Part shown: piece after piece, positions 1 through 9,090 of the stretch | Layout of the letters: each line of letters starts with the position of its first letter | How positions within the stretch are numbered: position 1 is the stretch's first letter | Assembly (NCBI RefSeq): GCF_049801055.1 | Contig: NZ_JBNAGF010000005.1 | Location: 237,394-301,393, forward strand | DNA length: 64,000 nt | Origin: JBNAGF01 sp049801055 | GTDB taxonomy: Bacteria > Pseudomonadota > Alphaproteobacteria > Rhodobacterales > Rhodobacteraceae | Direction: 5' to 3' | The notes under the pieces: generated by a model | Told to the model about the DNA's origin: nothing | The model's database searches: none | What the model saw: the letters and a program-made list of their open reading frames with translations, nothing else | Made by a program: the position numbers and the translations under genes

Positions 1-1
1 A

Positions 2-283
2 GATCTCGTTTTCCCGGGTCGGCGTCTCAGGCCCATGTCTGGTTGGACGCAGCGGCTCCAGCCTCTCAAGGACCAACTGGGCGAGGGCTTCGCGTTCCAT
101 GCCCTGCGCCGGTCGTACCGTACCGGGCTTACCAGGATGGGCGTTGATTACGACGTGGCGGAAATGATGATCGCTCACAAGCGGGCCGATCTTCACGGGC
201 GATATGATAGCGCCGATCTCTGGACCGAACGAGTCGATGCCCAAGCTCGATGGGAAGCATACGTGGCCGAGGTGGTGGCATGA
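2..283 (+). CDS. Tyrosine recombinase/phage integrase, C-terminal part (5' end outside window)
   Basis: The frame is open to the left edge of the window, so the protein starts upstream; the internal ATG at 35 is not the true start. Just after the edge it reads DLVFPGRR, a common stretch before the catalytic HxxR box of integrases. HALRRSYRTGL follows and supplies the HxxR box. The later MIAHKRADLHGRYD resembles the usual second His and Tyr region (LGHK...Y). Such enzymes break and rejoin DNA through a tyrosine during integration or excision. The stop overlaps the ATG of the next gene (ATGA), so the two are probably co-transcribed. The catalytic Arg of the first box would lie outside the window. 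Confidence 0.72.
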   Translation, partial: DLVFPGRRLRPMSGWTQRLQPLKDQLGEGFAFHALRRSYRTGLTRMGVDYDVAEMMIAHKRADLHGRYDSADLWTERVDAQARWEAYVAEVVA

Positions 284-903
284 GTCGCCTGCTAGGGGGT
301 GACCAGCGCCTGCATGAAGATATGAGGGCCGTATTCTGCGAGGATCTTCTAATTTGGCAGATAAGATCGCTCAGGGTTTTGCTGGATGACGCCGCAAGAC
401 GTGAACCGGAGTTGATTGAGAGGGGCCTGCTCGACGCTCAGTTTGCCCTCGTTTTCGACCTCATCGGGCAAGCGATGAAGCGGGCGGGCGAACAGCCCGA
501 TCAGGAAGGATCGAAGGGAAAGGGCGGGAGGCCCGTCGATGCGGCCGGGTGGGAGTTGCGGACCTACGCGCTTGCGGCTGCAGACGCTCTCGCAACGGCG
601 CTGGGCGGGCACGGGAGCAAGGTCGAGGCCCAGCGTATAGTTATCAGTATGATGAACGCTGGGGGCGTCTCAAGAAGCCGCAAAAGCTATTTCGAGGAAT
701 CCCGCATGAATATGCCCGACACACACCCGGTAGACCTCAAAGATTTGCGTCTGGCTGCGAAGCACCGACTGCTTGAGGCCCATGCCCGAGGTGAACCAAT
801 CGAGGACTACATCCGACCGGCAATCCACATGCGCTGTAGGGTCTTCCGCCTGCTGGAGCGAGGTGGGGTTGTATTTAGCGCAGCGGGTCGGGTTATGCCT
901 TGA
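280..903 (+). CDS. Hypothetical protein translationally coupled to an integrase
   Basis: I do not recognise a family. The start at 280 is chosen because its ATG overlaps the integrase stop in an ATGA junction, typical of coupled translation; an in-frame ATG at 250 would overlap more. The product has 207 residues, is mostly helical in character, and has a Gly/Lys-rich stretch (GSKGKGGRP) near residue 75. No signal peptide or membrane segment is visible. As the partner of a phage-type integrase it could be an accessory protein of a mobile element; that is inference from position only. Confidence 0.55.
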   Translation: MSRLLGGDQRLHEDMRAVFCEDLLIWQIRSLRVLLDDAARREPELIERGLLDAQFALVFDLIGQAMKRAGEQPDQEGSKGKGGRPVDAAGWELRTYALAAADALATALGGHGSKVEAQRIVISMMNAGGVSRSRKSYFEESRMNMPDTHPVDLKDLRLAAKHRLLEAHARGEPIEDYIRPAIHMRCRVFRLLERGGVVFSAAGRVMP

Positions 904-1404
904 ACATCTTTCCGACGGGGCCAATGCGTTTGGCACCGAATGTCATTCCGTCTCTCTCAAGCGGGCGATCCGATCTCGTCACGCTTGAAGCTTTTTTGGC
1001 GTCGTTGCCTAGTTTATCCGTTTCCTCTGTTGCTCATCGGGAAAGCCTTGAAGCACCTTGCCAAGTTTCTGTTCCAGTTCATGGAGATGTCCCGCTGCAG
1101 TTGGGTAGTGCTCGCACCATTCCGGAAAGGTATAGATGCGGCTGTGACTGATCACGTAGTCGGGTGCAAGTATCCACCCCGTTCGGGCCGGTTGCCGGCC
1201 ATGGGAGTACCTCGTGCCGAAAGCGTGTCGCAGGCGACAGACAACATGCGAGTAAGCGCGCTGCGACGCAGCAGGTTTCCTGTTAGCAGTCGTTCATACT
1301 GACTCCACGGTCACTCTTCAAAACCTGTCATTCGCTGCACCGAGAATAAATACCACAAATGCGGACGGAGTTGCCGTTAACAACATCAAGTCGAATATCT
1401 GCTC
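904..1404. other. Gap of about 500 bases, mostly without a clear gene
   Basis: No convincing complete gene is visible. The plus-strand frames here have unlikely compositions. The only protein-like stretch is a short minus-strand frame without a start codon at 1009-1180, listed separately. The composition becomes less GC-rich towards 1320-1400, which would fit the downstream side of the methyltransferase gene that ends at 1405. Confidence 0.5.
1009..1180 (-). pseudogene. Possible C-terminal remnant of an unknown gene
   Basis: On the minus strand a frame ending in TAG at 1009-1011 reads like a natural protein tail. It begins GWILAPDYVISHSRIYTFPE and continues through a Glu/Leu-rich helix to a basic end. 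The same frame stays open upstream to about 1280 but has no ATG or plausible start, and its composition becomes less protein-like there. The frame would therefore be a 5'-truncated relic. I cannot assign a family, and a chance open frame is a real alternative. Confidence 0.25.
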
Positions 1405-2214
1405 TCAAGCCTGGGTAGCAACGGCTTCGATTACGTGAATTCGTGCTGGGACCGCGATGCCATGTTCGCTCTCATACTGCTTGCAGGCATCCATGACGGC
1501 CAACTTAATATCATTCAGCTTATGTTCGGCGACTTCAACGCCCTTGAGCATCATGCCGACAGTTACCTTCATATGAAGTTCTGCAACGCGTTCGATCGGG
1601 CCAGGTGGGCGCAACATCAGGTCAAGCGTTTCGACATTGGTTTTCCAGCCGGTTCTCTTCATGATCGCTATGAGCGAGGTCGGATCACCAAACCGCATCG
1701 GGCCGGGACCAGCAGGATCGGGTTTGGGTACATCTTCCACAATGTCATCGACTATGCGGCGAGGCATAGAGAACCAAGGGTTTTCGGGCGGTGTCGCCCA
1801 AAATGTTGCCGTTAGTCGTCCATCGGGCTTGGCAGCTGATCGAAGGTTCGCAAATGCAGCCTCATTGTCATCGAAGAACATAATGCCAAAGTTCGCGACG
1901 ATGGCATCAAAGGCGCCTGGTTCATACGCATGCGATCCAGCGTCACCAATGATCAGGTCAACGTTTCCTGGTGCGCGTTTCTTAGCCGCGGCGATCAAAG
2001 GGGGTGCGATATCAATGCCAACGACGCGACCCTCCGCGCCCACCGCCTTGGCGGCGTGAAAAAGTGTGGGGCCAGTCCCACAGCCCACGTCCAACACGGT
2101 TTCACCGGATTTAATTTGTGCTGTCTCAAAAAGCGCTTCGAACACTTCGCTGAAAGAAGTTTCTAAATCCGGTGCGGCTTCCAGCCAGGGTCGCGCCATT
2201 TCATCCCAGTCCAC
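1405..2214 (-). CDS. Class I SAM-dependent methyltransferase
   Basis: A 269-residue soluble protein with the glycine-rich SAM-binding motif VLDVGCGTGPT near residues 40-50, an acidic loop (VVGIDIAP) at the end of strand 2, and a post-I motif (IIGDAGSHAYEPGAFDAIVANFGIMFF) at strand 4. This is the ubiE/methyltransferase-11 type that moves a methyl group from SAM to a small molecule. The substrate cannot be read from the sequence. The gene stands alone between non-coding stretches, so context gives no pathway. The start MDWDEMARPW is typical of related proteins, which often begin with W/D-rich residues before the helical cap. Confidence 0.85.
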   Translation of the reverse strand: MDWDEMARPWLEAAPDLETSFSEVFEALFETAQIKSGETVLDVGCGTGPTLFHAAKAVGAEGRVVGIDIAPPLIAAAKKRAPGNVDLIIGDAGSHAYEPGAFDAIVANFGIMFFDDNEAAFANLRSAAKPDGRLTATFWATPPENPWFSMPRRIVDDIVEDVPKPDPAGPGPMRFGDPTSLIAIMKRTGWKTNVETLDLMLRPPGPIERVAELHMKVTVGMMLKGVEVAEHKLNDIKLAVMDACKQYESEHGIAVPARIHVIEAVATQA

Positions 2215-2550
2215 AATAAATCCCCCAAGAATTGCTTTTGTCTAGGGGTTAGCATAGCGGACATTCGCGCTAAGTGCAGCATTCTGAATTTTGGGCTCAC
2301 CGCCGCCGTTCTCTGCGGCTTCCACGAGCGGCCGCTGTTGGGACCGTCAAGACTTGCAAAGCCTTGCTCCCAAGCGCCCAAAAAAAGGAGTTGATCCTGA
2401 TCCGAGATTCGCTCAGGACTGACAGCCGATAGAAAAGCTTCCCGCTACTCCGCCGCTGCTACCAACTGGTGACAACCGCATCACCATCAACTACTATGTC
2501 AGCATGCCTGTCCCACTTTCTAGGATGGCAACGACGACATAGGCGATCCC
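2215..2550. other. Intergenic stretch with a copy of an interspersed repeat
   Basis: No gene is supported. Around 2260-2300 the sequence carries a degenerate copy of the repeat seen better at 3494-3570 and 14217-14288 (shared core GTGCAGC followed by an A/T-rich AATTTT-like stretch). A 72-residue minus-strand frame here (2163-2381) overlaps the methyltransferase start and is not credible as a gene. Confidence 0.4.
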
Positions 2551-3111
2551 ATGACCGACGTCACGATCAACAACCTGCGCGGGCCCGACGGGCGCTTCCT
2601 CCCAGGCAACCGGCCTCCGAGGTCCACGGGCCGGCCTCCCGGATCCAAGGGTGTCAATGCTCGCGCCGCGCATTTCGCGAATGAACGCCTGGAAGCCATG
2701 CTCGGCAAGGCTGCTGACGTGATCGACGCTGCCCTCGACGAAGGCGATACGCACGTCGCTACCTGGATCATCGACCGGGTTCGACCGCCCAAATCCGCCG
2801 ACTTCCTGCACCTGTCCGCACCCAACGATCTCGAAACGCCGCAAGAGACCGTGGATGCCGCCAGAGAGGCAATTCTGGCGGCCGGGCGGGGAGAAGTGTC
2901 GATGAGCGAAGCTAAGGCCTACGTGGCGCTCATCGAGCGACTGGGCGGCATGCAGGGGTACCTCGAATTGGAGCGGTTGCGGGCGATGGTCGAGGAGCTG
3001 AAGTGTTCGGAGACCAAATCGGTTCGTGTCCTTGATCAGAGCCACATTCCGCCTGAAAGCAGAGTGCGTTGGGGACAGGGTATTTCGAAGCTAGCCTCGG
3101 ATGAATCCTAA
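2551..3111 (+). CDS. DUF5681-type phage-associated protein
   Basis: A 186-residue protein whose N-terminus reads GPDGRFLPGN, then GRPPGSKG: a basic, Gly/Pro-rich signature that matches DUF5681-like proteins often found in prophages and mobile elements. The remainder is helical, with an acidic stretch (DAALDEGDTHVATWIIDRV) in the middle. The function of the family is not established; packaging or DNA-binding roles have been supposed because of the basic N-terminus. The gene has no obvious operon partners, which fits a leftover of the integrase-bearing element at the left edge. Confidence 0.6.
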   Translation: MTDVTINNLRGPDGRFLPGNRPPRSTGRPPGSKGVNARAAHFANERLEAMLGKAADVIDAALDEGDTHVATWIIDRVRPPKSADFLHLSAPNDLETPQETVDAAREAILAAGRGEVSMSEAKAYVALIERLGGMQGYLELERLRAMVEELKCSETKSVRVLDQSHIPPESRVRWGQGISKLASDES

Positions 3112-3815
3112 GTTCGAACCGTCGTAGCAGGCATGCCTCGAGTGAGAAGCGAGATGCCATCCGGCAAGTATGAAATTGAAACAGCGGCACGACAACACGC
3201 GATCTTTGCCGGTTACGAGGTCGAAAATACCCTTCGCCACCTGTCCAGGTAAGGCACACTTGGATCGCCGCATCGCTGAAGCTCTGTTGCCGACCGCGCT
3301 TAGTCTGAAAGCAGACATTGCCCCAGTTCAGGTTGTTCCAGATTTTCAGTCAGTTGGCCTGCCCAGCGGACCTTTGGTGGTTGGAACCGGCAGTCGGGTG
3401 AACTTGGTGGCAAAGTCGGCTCCGAGCCCATAACTGAAGTGAGCCGGGCGAAATGTTCGCGGGTGCAGAAACACGACCGACCGAGGCACTCAGCTGCATC
3501 GCAGAAGTAAAAGCGGCCGTTCATGCAACGTGCAGCGAAATTTGAGGTGCCAAGGTCCGAGTTGCGGACATAGCTGCCACTCAGTTTTAGTGCTTGTAAG
3601 GCTGTTATGCGGTTCGAGATTTTGTTGTCAGGACCCGTCGCGAAGAACCCAAGTCTGAATTAGGAGAAAACGAGATCATCGAAAATCTCAAGCTGTAGCT
3701 GCTTAAGTACCGATGGACCAAGTCAAAAGAAGCGGTTGACCGAGGCAAATCTACACCGGTTACGATCCCACATGGAGGTTTCCATGACGCCGCTGGAATT
3801 GCAGATGACAAAACT
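3112..3815. other. Intergenic region of 0.7 kb with interspersed repeat, no clear gene
   Basis: No frame here has convincing codon use or a start with a ribosome binding site. One well-preserved repeat copy lies at 3494-3570. The rest may be decayed mobile DNA; I see no recognisable transposase motif. Confidence 0.45.
3494..3570 (+). repeat. Interspersed repeat, forward copy
   Basis: This segment aligns with the reverse complement of 14217-14288. Shared blocks are AAAGCGGCCGTTCAT, then GTGCAGCGA, an A/T-rich run, a GGTGCC/GGCATC block and finally GTCCG-GTTGCGGACA. Partial copies appear near 2260-2300 and 18299-18332. It is non-coding, and the copies are diverged, so this looks like an old dispersed repeat family rather than a recent insertion. 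Confidence 0.6.
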
Positions 3816-5252
3816 TTACCATGTAAAACGGATACCGCCGGCTAAGACCTGAACATCCTGGTACTGCCTCACGGTTCCGTCAATCTGGTACGTGCGATAG
3901 GTTGCGTAGATCTGGGCTTGATTGGCGTTGATGTCCTGGACCAACGCAATTCCCTGTGAGTTCGAACCACTTGCTCCCGAGGCTGGATTGGAGCTGGTGT
4001 AGAAGTCGATGGAAAGTGCGGTACCTCCCCACTTAATAAAATTCTGAATCAAGCCGAGTTTGCCGTACGCATAACTGCCGTCGTCGCTGTTGGTGCCTGC
4101 GGCGAATGTCAGGTTCAACCCGGTGTGATCGTCGATCATTGCCAATGAGCCCGACAGAAAATCGGGTGACTTGTCGTTGAACGCATACCCGATCCCGGTT
4201 TTGACACGGAACTGACGCCATTTTGTTTCATAGCGAAGGGCAGCGTCTGCATAGGTGTTGTCGTTGTTGTCCTGAAGCACCTCTGTGCCCAACGAGACCG
4301 ACCAGGATAAACCGTTCTCGGCCTGACTGTCATAGCGCACTCGGAACCGCCGGGACGCCTCAAAGGTCGGAAAGAAGGTTTCCAATCCCTGAGAACTGGT
4401 CATGCCATCGGAAAAAACGGCCAGTTCACCCGATGCGGTGTCGCCAACGCTGTTGGTCGCCGTAACCGTGGTGTTTGAAAAATCGAAGCCGGTGATGCCG
4501 TCAGCCGCCATGTTTCCCTGGCCCAAGGAGAAAAACCCGACACCTGGCACCGACAGGCGTACTTCGGCCTTGCGGAGCAGTGTTCGGTTCCAATCCGTGG
4601 TCTCCTCAGGTGGCCCAATGCCGAACAAGCTATCATAGTCCGTGCGACGCAGTCCGGTCTCGATGTTGGCGAAAATCCCAATCCCGTTGTTCAAATCTGA
4701 CTCTAGCCGCAAACCCAGGCGCCCAGGGGAATTCGCGTTGTCCCGGACCGAAGTGATGGTTTCAAACCCATCATCATAGTTCAGATACATCGGATTGAGC
4801 TGACCGTAGAACGATAGAAGTGTGTTCTTGGCCAACTGCCAGTTAAAGAAGTTCTCAAATCGGCTGTGACGTTTCTTGATCCGATCGCGCCAGCTTTCCG
4901 ACCAGTTTTGCGCCCAGTCATTTGCGTCCTGAAGGACCTCATGTACATCTTGTGACTGGGCCAAAACTACAAACGGATTGAGCGACAGCGCTGCAGCCAA
5001 CAAACCGACCAGCAAAACACGCGAAAGTTCCCTGTGCCATTGCTTTCTGCAAACCTGCTCCAGGAAAACCAGATGCTCCTCAATATTCCTATTGCGAATG
5101 TCCAAGGTCGGGGTAACTGATGGCTGATAATCCCTGCATTGCAGTGTACGGGCGTCCTCCTGCCGCAATTCGTGCGGCGGTGTGCGATACCGGTTTGGAT
5201 TACCGAGAGATCCTGCAACAGACGCTATGCCTGACAATCTAACTTGCGACAC
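3816..5252 (-). CDS. Outer-membrane porin
   Basis: The C-terminal two thirds show alternating aromatic/polar beta strands (for example GLSWSVSLGTEVLQ and RFRVKTGIGYAF) and the protein ends in Phe-Thr-Trp, as expected of a trimeric porin barrel. A signal sequence, VLLVGLLAAALSLNPFVVLAQ, precedes the mature part. It sits about 75-95 residues inside the longest frame, whose GTG at 5252 overlaps the mscS end. A later, non-ATG start (such as a TTG just before LLVGLLAA) is therefore more likely, and the real 5' end is probably near 5000. The product would let small solutes cross the outer membrane. It follows mscS on the same strand, suggesting joint transcription. Confidence 0.8.
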   Translation of the reverse strand: MSQVRLSGIASVAGSLGNPNRYRTPPHELRQEDARTLQCRDYQPSVTPTLDIRNRNIEEHLVFLEQVCRKQWHRELSRVLLVGLLAAALSLNPFVVLAQSQDVHEVLQDANDWAQNWSESWRDRIKKRHSRFENFFNWQLAKNTLLSFYGQLNPMYLNYDDGFETITSVRDNANSPGRLGLRLESDLNNGIGIFANIETGLRRTDYDSLFGIGPPEETTDWNRTLLRKAEVRLSVPGVGFFSLGQGNMAADGITGFDFSNTTVTATNSVGDTASGELAVFSDGMTSSQGLETFFPTFEASRRFRVRYDSQAENGLSWSVSLGTEVLQDNNDNTYADAALRYETKWRQFRVKTGIGYAFNDKSPDFLSGSLAMIDDHTGLNLTFAAGTNSDDGSYAYGKLGLIQNFIKWGGTALSIDFYTSSNPASGASGSNSQGIALVQDINANQAQIYATYRTYQIDGTVRQYQDVQVLAGGIRFTW

Positions 5253-6225
5253 TATCGTCCGCTTCCACTTCGGCTGCCACTACCAATTTGTCCTGGGCAG
5301 CTGCATCATCCTGAGCCTCTACTGAGACCGAGCGCCGCGCGAAGTCGATGCCGTTTGAGGCAAACGCTTCCTGCAACCTTTTGTAGATTTCGCGCCGGGC
5401 GAGAAATTGCTCGCCCGGGACTGACGTGAACTTGACCCGCACCGTCAGGCCAAACAGGTCGATATCGTAAATGCCCTGGAACTTTAACGGTTCAATGAAG
5501 CCGGGACCGAATTCCGGGTCCTGCATCAGGTCAGCAGAAACTTTTTTGACGATTTTCTTGACCTTCATCACATCGGTGTCGTGCGGCAAATGAAAGATCA
5601 GTTTGATGATGACCCAGTCCCGGCTCAAGTTCGACACCGCGTCAATCGCGCCATAGGGAAGCGTTTGCAGGGCGCCTCGATGGTGTCTGATTTGCATGGA
5701 CCGGAGCGAAATGTGTTCGACCGTTCCCCGCCTTTCCCCGATCTCGACATACTCTCCGATGCGGAAAGCATCGTCGAACACGAAGAAGATGCCAGCCAGA
5801 ATATCCTTGAGCAGGCTTTGCGCCCCCATACCCAAAACGATGCCGACAATTCCGGCCCCGGCCAGCATTGGCGCAATCTTGACGCCAAGTTCGGCAAGTG
5901 CCGCCAATCCGGCGATAACGATGGTGAAGGTAATCAGAATGGCCCGCACCAGCGGTATCACGCTTAGTGCACGCGGCGATTGCACTTGTTCGCCGTAAAA
6001 ATCGGACTGGATGTCGAAGTGAGACAGCAGATAGCGCCGGAGAACGGCCAGCAATCCGAGCGACAGTACACTGCCGCTCAGAAGAAGCAGGAGCACTCTG
6101 GTGGTGGGGGTGATCTGCTTGGTTTCGCTGTGCAAAAGAACACCTCCCAATGTAACTTCAGCGATGAGCAGGGCGATCGAACCCAATCCGACGACCCACC
6201 AGTACAGGTTCTTGGGAATGATCAT
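5239..6225 (-). CDS. Small-conductance mechanosensitive channel (MscS family)
   Basis: A 328-residue inner-membrane protein. Hydrophobic segments lie near residues 10-30, 43-62 and 90-112. They are followed by the pore-lining helix region GAGIVGIVLGMGAQSLLKD, which has the Gly/Ala pattern typical of MscS TM3. After it comes the beta domain (FRIGEYVEIGERRGTVEHI) and a C-terminal cytoplasmic cage domain. These channels open under membrane tension and release solutes during osmotic downshock. The gene lies between the sulfatase (204 bases upstream) and the porin on the same strand. The acidic tail is unremarkable. Confidence 0.92.
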   Translation of the reverse strand: MIIPKNLYWWVVGLGSIALLIAEVTLGGVLLHSETKQITPTTRVLLLLLSGSVLSLGLLAVLRRYLLSHFDIQSDFYGEQVQSPRALSVIPLVRAILITFTIVIAGLAALAELGVKIAPMLAGAGIVGIVLGMGAQSLLKDILAGIFFVFDDAFRIGEYVEIGERRGTVEHISLRSMQIRHHRGALQTLPYGAIDAVSNLSRDWVIIKLIFHLPHDTDVMKVKKIVKKVSADLMQDPEFGPGFIEPLKFQGIYDIDLFGLTVRVKFTSVPGEQFLARREIYKRLQEAFASNGIDFARRSVSVEAQDDAAAQDKLVVAAEVEADDSVAS

Positions 6226-6429
6226 GTCATTCGACGCCTTTACTTTGCAGCCGGGCGATAAGGTGTAGCAGCGCCTGACGCCGTAGCGACCAGCGCCGAG
6301 CCGCAGGTCCAGAATTGGCGTCTCATGACGTCTTTATCGCGCCTGTAGTAGTTGATCTGCATACTTTTTCTCCGCGCAATAACCCGGATCGAAGGCCCCC
6401 TGCCTCGCAGGACAGAAGGCCCTCTTTCT

Positions 6430-8931
6430 TTAGTCGCTGGCGCGCTGCATCGCGTCTTCGAGTCGTTTCTTGTCGGCGTCGCTCAGTTCGGGACGGTCGA
6501 TCTTGAGTGTCAGCTTGTCGAGCTTGGCGGTCAGCTTGAACGGCGGGAGGTAATCCGCGTCGTAGACACCGGTCAACGTGTCCTGTCCGATGTCGAAGGA
6601 CTCGTCCCATTGCAGGATGACGGGGATGGTGTGCTTCATCTTCTTTGCCGCAACAACCTTGCCATCGACGCTGAGCGTGCCAGTGCCGCCCTGTCCGATA
6701 CCGCTGGAATCGCCATATGCCAGCGTGCCGTCACCGAGGCCGTCGTACTTGAAGTCGAACACGACGGTGTGTTTGCCGGGGCTCAGTACCTCATCACCCT
6801 GCCACTGGATGCGCTCCAGGTTCAGCATGTTCCAGGTGAAGGTCGGCTTGCCGTCCTTGAGGTAGAACCCGTAGCCCGCGAACCGGCCACCCGAAGTCAC
6901 GATCATGCCTTTGGCACTCCCTTCGGGCACCTCGATTTCGGCGGTGAAGGTGTAAGAGCTGTTCAGGATGCTGGGCGAGTCGCCCTGTGGAACGCCAATC
7001 ATCGGCTGGGTATAGACGAACTCGCTGCGGCCTGCGGTTATTGAGGGGCGCGGCTTGGCAAGGCGCGTGGTCACCGAGGCGTCCAGCGGGAACACCTGGT
7101 ACTTCTTGGCTTCCTCGATGAAGATCGCCTTCAGCTCCTCTACCTTCTCAGGGTGGTCCTTGGCCACGTCCTTTTGCTGGTTCATGTCCGTTCTCAAGTC
7201 ATACAACTGGAACACCTGGTTGTTGAGCGGGTCGGGGTTGGGTGTCTTGGGGGTTTCCCAAGGCATCCGGTTGACCTTGGTGCTCAGCCACCAACCTTCG
7301 TGATAAAGCCCCCACTGGCCCATCATCTCGAAATACTGGGTGCGGTGACGGCTCGGGGCCTTCGCGTTCTCCTTGTCGAAGGTATAGGCAAAGCTGGTGC
7401 CTTCGATCGGGGACTGGATGATCCCGTCGACGATCTGCGGCTCACCGATACCGGCCACTTCAAGGATGGTCGGCACGACGTCGATTACATGCATGAACTG
7501 GTCGCGCATCCCGCCTTTGTCGGTGATGCCATTGGGCCACGCGACAACCATGTTCTGACGCACACCGCCAAGACGATTGGCATTCTGCTTGAAGTAATCG
7601 AACGGCGTGTCAAAGGCCCAGGACCAACCGGCGGACATGTGGTTATAGGTCGCCTCGGTGCCCCAGTCGTCATACCACTGCAGTTGGGTTTCTGCAGGCA
7701 TCGCCGAAATCCCGTTGAACCACGCCACCTCATTCGGGGTGCCCATCGGGCCGCCTTCGGCCGAAGTGCCGTTGTCACCGTTGATGTAGATCACGAGCGT
7801 GTCGTCCAGCTTGCCCAGATCCGCAACGGCATCGACCACACGGCCAATCTCGTGATCGGTATAGGCGGCATAGGCGGCGAACACCTCGACCTGGCGGATG
7901 AACAACTTCTTTTCGTTATCCGTCAACTGGGCCCAGGGTTTGATCTTGTCGGCCGGCCACGGTGTCATGGTCGCGTCCTGCGGGACAAGACCAAGTTTCT
8001 TCTGGTTGTCAAAGATGGTCTGGCGCAGGGCCTCATAACCATCGTCGAACAGGTTCATCGCCTCGATCTTTTTCACCCACTCCTTGGTAGGATGGTGCGG
8101 CGCATGGGTGGCGCCCGGCGCGTATTTCACGAAGAACGGCTTGTCCGGATCGATCTGGTGCAAGCGCGTGATATGCGCAATCGCATCATCCGCCATGCCG
8201 GTGATCAGGTTCCATTCCGGATCGCCTTTGAAGGGATAGATCTGCGTCGTGTTGCGGAACAGGTTGGGTTGCCATTGGTTGGCATCGCCCCCAACGAACC
8301 CATAGAAATACTCAAACCCCAGACCGGTGGGCCACTGGTCAAACGGGCCGGCTTGACTGGCGGTAAAGGACGGCGTGTTGTGGTCCTTGCCGAACCACGA
8401 GGTGGCATAGCCGTTTTCCAGCAAGATGCGCCCGATCGTGGCCTTGTTGTCTGGGATGATGCTGTTGTAGCCGGGAAAACCCGTCGACTGCTCGGAAATC
8501 ACGCCAAAACCCACCGAATGGTGGTTGCGCCCGGTGATCAAAGCTGCCCGCGTAGGCGAGCAAAGCGCAGTGGAGTGGATGTTGGTATAGCTCAGCCCCT
8601 CGGCCGCCAGTTCATCCATCGTATCGGTCGGGATCACGCCGCCAAAGGTGCTGGGTATCCCGAAACCGGCGTCATCAAGGATGATCAGCAACACGTTCGG
8701 TGCGTCTTCGGGCGGCACCACACTGGGCGGCCAGAACTCTGTCGACTTGAGCACTTGTGGTTCGATCTTGCCGCCGAATTTCGCTTCCGGCGGAGGCAAT
8801 TGCCGGCCATCAATTGTGGTGGTCGCACCCGGCGACCCGAGCGGCACGTCTGATAATCCGGGTGTTGCCGATTGCATCAGCAATACGCCCCCGGAAAAAA
8901 CGGCGGTCAGGATGGAGGATCTATAACCCAT
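6430..8931 (-). CDS. Type I arylsulfatase, exported
   Basis: The start at 8931 is chosen because AGGAG precedes it at good spacing and a signal peptide (YRSSILTAVFSGGVLLMQS) follows; the frame runs further upstream without support. The 833-residue product has the metal-binding LLIILDDAGFG near residues 81-91 and the sulfatase signature CSPTRAALITGR, whose Cys124 would be converted to formylglycine. The phosphatase/sulfatase core is followed by a C-terminal beta-rich domain from about residue 660. It should hydrolyse sulfate esters in the periplasm. The divergent AraC-type gene is its likely regulator. A dedicated maturase is not in the window. Confidence 0.92.
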   Translation of the reverse strand: MGYRSSILTAVFSGGVLLMQSATPGLSDVPLGSPGATTTIDGRQLPPPEAKFGGKIEPQVLKSTEFWPPSVVPPEDAPNVLLIILDDAGFGIPSTFGGVIPTDTMDELAAEGLSYTNIHSTALCSPTRAALITGRNHHSVGFGVISEQSTGFPGYNSIIPDNKATIGRILLENGYATSWFGKDHNTPSFTASQAGPFDQWPTGLGFEYFYGFVGGDANQWQPNLFRNTTQIYPFKGDPEWNLITGMADDAIAHITRLHQIDPDKPFFVKYAPGATHAPHHPTKEWVKKIEAMNLFDDGYEALRQTIFDNQKKLGLVPQDATMTPWPADKIKPWAQLTDNEKKLFIRQVEVFAAYAAYTDHEIGRVVDAVADLGKLDDTLVIYINGDNGTSAEGGPMGTPNEVAWFNGISAMPAETQLQWYDDWGTEATYNHMSAGWSWAFDTPFDYFKQNANRLGGVRQNMVVAWPNGITDKGGMRDQFMHVIDVVPTILEVAGIGEPQIVDGIIQSPIEGTSFAYTFDKENAKAPSRHRTQYFEMMGQWGLYHEGWWLSTKVNRMPWETPKTPNPDPLNNQVFQLYDLRTDMNQQKDVAKDHPEKVEELKAIFIEEAKKYQVFPLDASVTTRLAKPRPSITAGRSEFVYTQPMIGVPQGDSPSILNSSYTFTAEIEVPEGSAKGMIVTSGGRFAGYGFYLKDGKPTFTWNMLNLERIQWQGDEVLSPGKHTVVFDFKYDGLGDGTLAYGDSSGIGQGGTGTLSVDGKVVAAKKMKHTIPVILQWDESFDIGQDTLTGVYDADYLPPFKLTAKLDKLTLKIDRPELSDADKKRLEDAMQRASD

Positions 8932-9090
8932 CGCGTTTCTCCTATGGCTTCCTCCGGTCCTGCGGCCGGAGCGTGTGAAAGGTGCGCCCGAAAATTCCGC
9001 GAAAGCGCTTTGCAGGACTTGATACTGATCAATGTTTCCCGCAGGATTTGACTTCACAGGCCAAATTGTGAGTCCGTTGGAGGCCCCCGA

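Noticed and set aside
2163..2381. 72-residue minus-strand frame upstream of the methyltransferase
   Set aside because: It overlaps the methyltransferase start and a copy of the interspersed repeat. Its reading is a by-product of the repeat.
6226..6429. Possible terminator between the sulfatase and mscS
   Set aside because: A CCTGC-GAG-GCAGG hairpin lies near 6400 but has only five pairs and no following U-tract in the direction of transcription.
7153..8853. 566-residue plus-strand frame
   Set aside because: It is fully inside the sulfatase gene on the other strand, and its sequence has no domain. The sulfatase reading is certain.
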